Assembly: GCA_007122815.1 (NCBI GenBank)
Contig: SKSV01000188.1
Location: forward strand, 1 to 5,927
DNA: 5,927 bases
Origin: Trueperaceae bacterium
GTDB lineage: Bacteria; Deinococcota; Deinococci; Deinococcales; Trueperaceae
Reading direction: 5' to 3'
Under the pieces are notes generated by a model. That model saw only the letters and a program-made list of their open reading frames with translations. It was not told where the DNA came from and searched no databases. The translations under genes were made by a program, and so were the position numbers. How positions within the stretch are numbered: the first letter of the stretch is position 1; each line of letters begins with the position of its first letter. Shown here one piece after another: positions 1-4,402 of the stretch.

Positions 1-1
1 C

Positions 2-220
2 GCTGCGGGGGTGGCGGTAGTCGCGTACGTGTTCCGGGGTGTCGCTAACGCCGCCGGCGTTGAGGCGCTCGGTGCCTTCTCGCCCTTCGCCTGGTTCCTG
101 GATCCCGAGCCGCTGGTGCACGGGGTCGACCTCCCGAGCGCTCTGCAACTGCTGGCGATCAGCCTTGTGACGGCCCCGCTGGGCTTGTGGCGCTTCCTGA
201 AGCGTGACCTGATGGCCTGA
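2..220 (+). CDS. ABC-2 type transporter permease, C-terminal fragment (5' end outside window)
   Basis: An open frame enters from the left edge and runs 72 codons to a TGA at 218-220. It would be the last part of an integral-membrane permease that moves a substrate across the inner membrane with a separate ATPase. The visible portion starts with a small hydrophobic stretch, then a 'FSPFAWFLDPEPL' segment, a final membrane helix ('LQLLAISLVTAPLGLW'), and the basic tail 'RFLKRDLMA'. An SPF..dPxxL periplasmic segment followed by one last helix and an R-F-x-R-R-D-L-like end is typical of ABC-2 permeases; that is family knowledge. The GTG at 11 lies inside this frame and is unlikely to be the real start, because the frame stays open upstream of it. 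The cognate ATPase must lie to the left. Since the gene abuts a nitrite reductase it could be a NosY-like denitrification permease, but nothing in the fragment proves that. Confidence 0.72.
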   Translation, partial: AAGVAVVAYVFRGVANAAGVEALGAFSPFAWFLDPEPLVHGVDLPSALQLLAISLVTAPLGLWRFLKRDLMA

Positions 221-225
221 GTCCT

Positions 226-317
226 GGCCGGCGCGTAGCACCCCGACCGCGCCCGGGGCGCGGCTGTTGGGTTAGTTCGTGGTTCGGGGGCCGGCGCGCA
301 GCACTCCGACCGCGCCC
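226..317. repeat. 29-bp direct repeat, period 63 bp, duplicating the nirK 3' end
   Basis: Positions 226-254 and 289-317 are the same 29-bp sequence with two differences, at 236/299 (T/C) and 242/305 (C/T). The right copy lies inside nirK and encodes GAVGVLRAG on the minus strand. The left copy lies beyond the nirK stop codon. The offset is exactly 21 codons, so it stays in the nirK frame, and both differences are silent third-position transitions (Gly and Leu codons): the left copy would also read GAVGVLRAG. The sequences between and beyond the copies are not clearly similar. The simplest reading is a small tandem duplication of the gene end, or the scar of a recombination with a second nirK allele. 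Confidence 0.7.
247..263. terminator. GC-rich hairpin between convergent genes, possible bidirectional terminator
   Basis: CCGCGCCC (247-254) and GGGCGCGG (256-263) are perfect inverse complements separated by one base. A realistic fold is a stem of about 6-7 bp with a 3-5 nt loop. It sits in the 51-bp gap between the converging stops of the permease (218-220) and nirK (272-274). It is followed on the plus strand by a short, weakly T-containing run (CTGTTGGGTTAG) and has no U tract on the other side. The left arm is part of the duplicated nirK tail. Location and symmetry suggest termination, but without a real U tract this is only plausible. Confidence 0.4.
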
Positions 318-1396
318 TTCTCCTTGTCCGCGAACTCGTGGTCGACGAGGTAGTACTCGCCTTCCTCGGGGACGATGAACTCGACGACCGCACCCATGCC
401 TGCGCCGAGAAGCACGCTCTGTACGCCGCGCTGGACGTTCTCGGGGCTACCCTCGTAGTAGACGACGTCGAAGATCGCTCCGATGACGTGGAAGGTCGAG
501 GTGAGGCTGGGGCCTGCGTTGAGGAAGTAGATGCGCACGCGCTCGCCGGCGTTGGCCTCGAGCGGCTGCTCGGAGAGGGCGTTGCGGTGACCGTTGAAGA
601 GCACCTGCGATGCGTGCTTGTCGAAGGCGGCCACGGCGTCGAACTGGTGGAGCCCGTTCGCGCCGGAGGACAGGTAGAAGTCGGACTGGACGACGGCGTA
701 CTCACGGTCGACGCGATCGTCGGTCGGGAAACCATCGCGCGGCGATACGACCACCACTCCGTACTGACCCATCGCCGTGTGCATCAACACCATCGGGGTG
801 CCGCAGTGGTAGATGTACACCCCTGGGTAGTTCGCGACCCACTCGAACTCGATGGTCTCACCCGGCGCTATGCTGCGCCACTTGTCGTTGGCAGCCACTG
901 TGCCGGCGTGGAAGTCCATGGAGTGTGGCATCGGTGTGACTGCGGGCAGGGCCCCCTGATAGTCGGAAGCGGCCAGTTGCTCCATGAAGGGTGAGCCACC
1001 GCTGGTCGGGTCGGTAACTACGACTTCCTCGTCGGATCGGTTCGCCATGCGGAACACCACGCGGTCGCCTTCGCGCACGTGCAGCACGGGTCCGGGCACG
1101 GCGCCCCCGTAGGTCCAAGCGTTGAAGCGCACGCCGGGCGCGATCTCGATCTCCTGCACGAAGGTGTCGATGCGGATCTCGTGAGTCACGTTCCCTTCGT
1201 ACTCGAGGGGGGCGATGGCGGGCAGCAGCGTGAGGGTGTCACCGACGACGGGTGGCCCCTCGTAGTCCTCCTGGAACACCCGTGCTTCGGGCATGCCGAA
1301 GACCATCCCGTCCACCACGAACTCGCCCTCGGAGAGCGCGGTGAAGGTGAAGAGTAAGGCTGATAGGATCGTGAGGCTCTTGAGAAGCTCTCTCAT
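272..1396 (-). CDS. nirK: Copper-containing nitrite reductase (NirK-like two-domain multicopper protein), secreted
   Basis: 374 aa, predicted to reduce nitrite to nitric oxide in the periplasm with electrons from a small copper protein or cytochrome c. Residues 1-22 look like a signal peptide (basic MRELLK, then a hydrophobic core). Two cupredoxin domains follow. Type-1 copper ligands are H158, C198 and H206. Type-2 copper ligands are H163, H197 and H353. The catalytic pair that separates nitrite reductases from laccases, Asp and His, is present as D161 (in HSMDFH) and H303 (in TFHVIGAIFD). Two features are odd. The usual axial Met, five residues after the second type-1 His in the H-x-x-x-G-M-x-G loop, is Gln (Q211, in HTAMGQYG), with a Met two residues earlier. 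Also, about 30 extra residues (about 122-156) precede the first copper loop. The ATG at 1394-1396 is chosen because AGGAGG (1406-1411) sits 9 nt upstream and the signal peptide follows directly. The gene appears monocistronic. A related two-domain oxidase is the main alternative function. Confidence 0.83.
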   Translation of the reverse strand: MRELLKSLTILSALLFTFTALSEGEFVVDGMVFGMPEARVFQEDYEGPPVVGDTLTLLPAIAPLEYEGNVTHEIRIDTFVQEIEIAPGVRFNAWTYGGAVPGPVLHVREGDRVVFRMANRSDEEVVVTDPTSGGSPFMEQLAASDYQGALPAVTPMPHSMDFHAGTVAANDKWRSIAPGETIEFEWVANYPGVYIYHCGTPMVLMHTAMGQYGVVVVSPRDGFPTDDRVDREYAVVQSDFYLSSGANGLHQFDAVAAFDKHASQVLFNGHRNALSEQPLEANAGERVRIYFLNAGPSLTSTFHVIGAIFDVVYYEGSPENVQRGVQSVLLGAGMGAVVEFIVPEEGEYYLVDHEFADKEKGAVGVLRAGPRTTN

Positions 1397-1565
1397 GTGA
1401 TCGGACCTCCTGTGATCGTGTCACGCTCACCGGCAGCACCAGATAAACGTGGATAACCATGTCCAAGTTAGGGAAGTGTGAGAAGCCGTCTACAGAGACG
1501 TCTGTCCTGATTGATGTCTCATTGACAGGGTTGGCCCCCCATAGCTGCGCCTCGTGCACGTCGCG
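1397..1565 (-). promoter_or_regulatory. nirK leader and candidate regulatory region
   Basis: This 169-bp gap separates the stop of the ABC permease from nirK, both on the minus strand, and is clearly more AT-rich than its surroundings. A strong Shine-Dalgarno AGGAGG occupies 1406-1411. An AT-rich patch at 1441-1470 contains TTGGAC (minus strand, 1461-1466) and TTTATCT (1441-1447); the spacing between them is too short for a standard sigma-70 promoter, so no promoter is assigned confidently. Upstream are several symmetric elements on the plus-strand reading: a 5-bp stem hairpin CGTCT-ACAG-AGACG (1487-1500), CTGTC...GACAG bracketing 1502-1528, and ATTGA repeated directly at 1510 and 1521, 11 bp apart. 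I see no good FNR/DNR palindrome (TTGAT-N4-ATCAA) and no clear terminator for the upstream operon. Confidence 0.35.
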
Positions 1566-3080
1566 TCAGGCGGATGTCGGCGCAGCCAGCACCCGCAGCC
1601 ACGCTACCATCAGCCAGACCGCGCCGGCTATCGGTGCGGCCACACCAGGCTCTACGCCAAGCCAGCCCAACAACGCGCCCGGCACCGTCACCAGCAGTGC
1701 CGCCAAGAGCCACACGTCGAGTCCCTTCGGGTCCCCAGCGCGCTCTCCGATCAGGTCCACGAGAGCCACGGCTGCCAAACCGATGGGAAGGAGCAACCAG
1801 CCTTCACCCTGCGGGACCATCGAAAGCACGGGCCGGAGCAGGTCGGCGACGAAGCTCCCCAGAAGGGTGAGCGAGGCGACCATCGCCATGCTGGCGAGGA
1901 CCCGAGCGCGCGCGTCGAACGCGAACCCCGGCCAACCGGCGCGTCCCGGGTGGAGCTGAGCGGCTGCCCACGCCAGAGCGAGGCTTGGGAGCAGCGCTGC
2001 CGCCCCGAAGGGACCAGGCTGCGCCAGGCTGAGCGGGACCCCCACGAACAGCGCCGGCAGTGCCAGGAGCGACCACGGCGAGGATCGCCAGGCGCGCACG
2101 ATGCCGAGCCACGCGAAAGCGCTGATGGCCCCGCCGCGTGCCGGCAGACGCGGGCTCCAACGCGGCCGGTAGGCAGCGGCACGGCCGTGCAGTGCGGCGC
2201 GCGCCCGAGACGCCGCGAAGCGCGCACCTGGGTCTGGCGCGCTCATGCTCATGGCCGCGAGCGCCCGCAGGGTCGAGATGGCACGCAACTCGGCCAACAC
2301 CTCGCTCTGGAGCAACAGGGTCTTGGGCAGGTCGTCGGCGCTCCGCCTGACCGTGCGGCGCACCACAAGGGTGGCCAGGACCGCCAACCCCAGCGCGACG
2401 GCCATCGCAGGCAGAGGGGCGAGCACACCCAGCGCGGCAGCGGCCGGGGCGCCGAAGGAGAGGCTGCATTGGGTTACGCCGATGCTGGCGCACCACGTCG
2501 CCACGGCTGACGCGGCGAGAGCCGTCAGCGCGAGTCCCCAAGCCAGCGCGTCACGTCCGCCGGTGAGCGCCGAGCGCCAACGAAGCGACAGCAGCGTCAC
2601 GGCCAAGGTGGGCATCACGAGCAGTGCGGCGGGTGCATGCCACCCCAGCAGTCGAGGTGTGAGCAGAGCCAGCGCTCCACCGGCGAGCAGACCCCATGAC
2701 AGCGCCGGAAGCGCCGCGCGCCAAGCGGGCCAGGTGAGTACTGGCACGGGCGCCGCGGCGCTCGCGACGAGGTGCGTGAGGTCGCGCCGGTCGAGCCATA
2801 CGGGCGTGACACGTGAGGCAGCGGCCAGCGCCAGCGCCAATGCCAGGATCGCGGAGCCCACGGGGGTGCTCCAACGCGCCACGAGCGCCGCCCACCGTGG
2901 CTCCAGCGGGCCGATGGATTGGACGGCGGCGGTCAGCAGCAGCACCGACCAGAAGACCAGGTAGACGATGCTTCCCCAGCCGACGGCGCGAACCACCCAA
3001 CGCACGTTCCCGCGCAGGCTCCGTGACAACGTGACGCGCCTCAGCTCGCCCAACGCTTCGGCAGCCGAGGGTCCGCTCAT
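1566..3080 (-). CDS. Polytopic membrane protein, permease partner of the adjacent ABC ATPase
   Basis: 504 aa, extremely rich in Ala and Leu, with roughly twelve hydrophobic segments (about 33-53, 72-90, 122-141, 148-165, 177-197, 219-240, 336-354, 358-375, 395-415, 428-446, 456-475, 479-498). They form two blocks of six separated by a basic, probably cytoplasmic loop (about 241-335) rich in Arg. I recognise no diagnostic motif. The 'WLDRRDLTHLVASAAAP' stretch after the second helix resembles the segment found in ABC-2/EcsB-like exporter permeases. Its ATG overlaps the ATPase stop (ATGA, 3077-3080), with GGAG (3083-3086 on the minus strand) a few bases upstream, so the two are almost certainly translated together and form one transporter. 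At 12 segments it is larger than a typical six-helix ABC-2 subunit, so it may act as a single-chain membrane half. The substrate is unknown; export is inferred from the ATPase type and the lack of a binding protein nearby. Confidence 0.68.
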   Translation of the reverse strand: MSGPSAAEALGELRRVTLSRSLRGNVRWVVRAVGWGSIVYLVFWSVLLLTAAVQSIGPLEPRWAALVARWSTPVGSAILALALALAAASRVTPVWLDRRDLTHLVASAAAPVPVLTWPAWRAALPALSWGLLAGGALALLTPRLLGWHAPAALLVMPTLAVTLLSLRWRSALTGGRDALAWGLALTALAASAVATWCASIGVTQCSLSFGAPAAAALGVLAPLPAMAVALGLAVLATLVVRRTVRRSADDLPKTLLLQSEVLAELRAISTLRALAAMSMSAPDPGARFAASRARAALHGRAAAYRPRWSPRLPARGGAISAFAWLGIVRAWRSSPWSLLALPALFVGVPLSLAQPGPFGAAALLPSLALAWAAAQLHPGRAGWPGFAFDARARVLASMAMVASLTLLGSFVADLLRPVLSMVPQGEGWLLLPIGLAAVALVDLIGERAGDPKGLDVWLLAALLVTVPGALLGWLGVEPGVAAPIAGAVWLMVAWLRVLAAPTSA

Positions 3081-3736
3081 CGCTCCGGGGGTAGCGCCAC
3101 GCCGCCCTCGAGGCGAAGCCGACGGCCCGGCCAGCGCAGCGCGACGTCGCTCTGGTGCCCCGAGGCCAGGACCGCTCCCCCGGAGGCGGCGTGCGCGGTC
3201 AAGCCGGCGAGCAGGAGCTCGCGAGACTCGCTGTCGAGCGCGTTCAGAGGTTCGTCCAGGAGGAGGAGCGGTGGCGCGCCGCCCAACGCAACGGCCAGCG
3301 CGAGCTTCTGGCGCATCCCCCTAGAGAGCGCCGCAGGGTAGTGGTCGATACGCTCGGCGAGCCCGAGGCGCTCGCACCACTCGAGAGCCGCCGCGTCCGC
3401 GCCAGCGCGCCCAGACACCCGACCCAGCAAGGTGGCGTGCTCGCGCACGCTGAGGTCCTCGTACAGGGGGGCGGTGTCGGGCACGAAGCGCGAGAGCGCC
3501 CGCGCGGCGCTGGTGCCCGCCCTCTCGCCCTTCACGAACACGTCGCCGTCGCTCTGAATCAAGCCGGCGAGAGCCCTGAGCAGAGTCGTCTTGCCGGCCC
3601 CGTTGGCGCCCTCCAACCAAACCGCGTCCCCGGGGGCCAGGGACAGATCGAGTCCATCCAGGACCCGCGAGCCGCCCAGGGTCACGCTCAGATCGCGCAC
3701 CTCGAGTACGCGCTCGGTGCTGATGGCAGCGCTCAC
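3077..3736 (-). CDS. ABC transporter ATP-binding protein (EcsA/CcmA-like exporter ATPase)
   Basis: 219 aa cytoplasmic ATPase that would power the membrane protein encoded directly after it. All core motifs are visible: Walker A G43-ANGAGKTT (43-51), signature LSRGMRQK (137-144, with Arg in place of the usual Gly), Walker B LLLLDE (157-162) with catalytic E162, D-loop ALD (166-168), and switch H194. The Q-loop glutamine is replaced: the segment reads FVPDTAPLYEDLSVREH (84-100), which matches the 'P-E/D..PLYE-LT..E' pattern of EcsA-type exporters. The start is GTG at 3734-3736, since the ABC core begins 9-10 residues later (RVLEVRDLSV) and the length suits the family. The frame is open back to a GTG at 3832, but that 32-residue extension is Arg/Ser-rich, unlike the family, and runs into the promoter region of the divergent gene. 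The ribosome-binding site is weak (AGG in GTAGGCTGG). The gene overlaps its partner by ATGA. The substrate is unknown. Confidence 0.88.
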   Translation of the reverse strand: MSAAISTERVLEVRDLSVTLGGSRVLDGLDLSLAPGDAVWLEGANGAGKTTLLRALAGLIQSDGDVFVKGERAGTSAARALSRFVPDTAPLYEDLSVREHATLLGRVSGRAGADAAALEWCERLGLAERIDHYPAALSRGMRQKLALAVALGGAPPLLLLDEPLNALDSESRELLLAGLTAHAASGGAVLASGHQSDVALRWPGRRLRLEGGVALPPER

Positions 3737-3874
3737 GCTCGCCAGCCTACGTCGCCCGAGCTGTGCTACGTGCCGCCCGGGCGTTGCGGTCGACGACCTA
3801 GATGCACCCCTGCCCCTATGATGGGTCCTCACACCATCGCGGCCGCCGAGCGCGCCGTCCGAAGGGGGTTCCCC
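3737..3874. promoter_or_regulatory. Divergent promoter region between ABC operon and GNAT gene
   Basis: 138 bp lie between the GTG start of the ABC ATPase (minus) and the GTG start of the acetyltransferase (plus), so both promoters should be here. On the plus strand TATGAT (3817-3822) is a good -10 candidate, giving a leader of roughly 45-50 nt, but no matching -35 is seen at 16-18 bp. Upstream of it is a perfect short inverted repeat GGTCG-A-CGACC (3788-3798), which could be an operator or chance in GC-rich DNA. The run AAGGGGG (3862-3868), 6 nt before the GTG at 3875, is a good ribosome-binding site for the plus-strand gene. No promoter for the minus strand is evident. Confidence 0.35.
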
Positions 3875-4324
3875 GTGATCGACGCGGTCCGCGTGCGACC
3901 CGCCAGCAAGGTCGACGTCCCGATCCTAGCCGCCATGAACCGTGAGCTGATCGCCACCGAGGGTGGCCCGGCTTCGCTCACTTCGGGCCAGCTCGTGACG
4001 CGCATGAGAGCGTTCCTCGAGAGCGGTTACGAGGCCCACATGATCGAGTCGGGTGACGACCTCATCGGTTACTTGCTGTTCCGTCGCGACGTCGACCACG
4101 TCTTCGTGAGGCAGTTCTACGTCGCCGCGGGCCAGCGGCGGGCGGGCGTCGGCCGTTACGCGTTCAGGTGGCTGACCGAGAAGCTGTGTCCGGGTACACG
4201 CGTGGTGCTGCAGGTGCGCACCGGCAGCGAACAGGTGCTGCGCTTCTGGGAGGCGCTCGGCTTCGAGGTCAGCTTCACCGCGCTGGAATGGTCGCCGGCG
4301 CCGGACGACGCTCAGGTCCGCTGA
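3875..4324 (+). CDS. GNAT-family N-acetyltransferase
   Basis: 149 aa, expected to transfer an acetyl group from acetyl-CoA to an amine; the substrate cannot be told from sequence. The single GNAT fold is complete. An N-terminal helix region (about 10-50) is followed by strands around 53-69 (EAHMIES...LIGYLLF). The acetyl-CoA motif A comes next, FYVAAGQRRAGVGRYAFRWL (81-100), with pyrophosphate-binding R88-x-x-G91-x-G93. A C-terminal motif VLRFWEALGFE (121-131) is the usual end of the fold. The GTG at 3875 is chosen because AAGGGGG precedes it by 6 nt and the fold begins at once (IDAVRVRPASKVDVP). Earlier in-frame ATGs at 3818 and 3821 lack a ribosome-binding site and coincide with a candidate -10 box. 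It is transcribed divergently from the ABC operon and convergently with the transglycosylase. Its stop codon borrows two bases from the 16-bp repeat array. It appears monocistronic. Confidence 0.85.
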   Translation: MIDAVRVRPASKVDVPILAAMNRELIATEGGPASLTSGQLVTRMRAFLESGYEAHMIESGDDLIGYLLFRRDVDHVFVRQFYVAAGQRRAGVGRYAFRWLTEKLCPGTRVVLQVRTGSEQVLRFWEALGFEVSFTALEWSPAPDDAQVR

Positions 4325-4402
4325 AGCCCGAGGCGTCGGAAGTTCAAGGCGTCGGAAGCTCAAGGCGTCGGCAGCCCGAGGCGTCGGAAGCTCAAGGCGT
4401 CC
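4323..4402. repeat. Five tandem 16-bp repeats filling the convergent intergenic gap
   Basis: Five head-to-tail units of exactly 16 bp, starting at 4323, 4339, 4355, 4371 and 4387, with consensus GAAGCYCRAGGCGTCG. Units 1 and 4 carry CCCGAGG; units 2, 3 and 5 carry TTCAAGG or CTCAAGG, giving an A-B-B-A-B order that hints at duplication of a 48-bp block (4323-4354 and 4371-4402 differ at three positions). The first unit provides the last two bases of the acetyltransferase TGA (4322-4324). The last unit contains the complete TGA of the transglycosylase on the minus strand (4392-4394) and codons for its final residues. The units are direct and not self-complementary, so they do not form an obvious terminator hairpin. 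No spacers are present, so it is not a CRISPR. Confidence 0.92.

Noticed and set aside
272..1396. Laccase or bilirubin-oxidase-type multicopper oxidase
   Set aside because: The trinuclear-cluster HXH pairs of laccases are absent, whereas the nitrite reductase type-2 ligands and the Asp/His catalytic pair are present.
1448..1456. DnaA-box-like TTATCCACG on the minus strand upstream of nirK
   Set aside because: A single 8-of-9 match with no second box, no AT-rich unwinding region and no dnaA/dnaN nearby; chance is more likely than an origin.
1510..1525. FNR/DNR-type binding site
   Set aside because: TTGAT and TTGAC half-sites occur but in direct orientation; the required inverted half-sites with a 4-bp spacer are missing.
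1554..2510. Long plus-strand open frame (318 codons) opposite the ABC permease
   Set aside because: Its translation is Arg/Gln/Pro/Gly-rich with no hydrophobic core or known motif. It is the antisense shadow of a well-formed membrane protein in GC-rich DNA, as are the other long frames around it.
3737..3832. Upstream start for the ABC ATPase at 3832
   Set aside because: The added 32 residues are low-complexity and Arg-rich, absent from this ATPase family, and lie in the divergent promoter region.
3155..3874. N-terminal extension of the acetyltransferase frame back to 3155
   Set aside because: This part is antisense to the ABC ATPase, whose Walker and signature motifs are intact. The GNAT fold begins at 3875, where a good ribosome-binding site is present.
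4323..4402. CRISPR array
   Set aside because: Units are 16 bp and directly abutting with no spacers and no cas genes; it is a simple tandem repeat.
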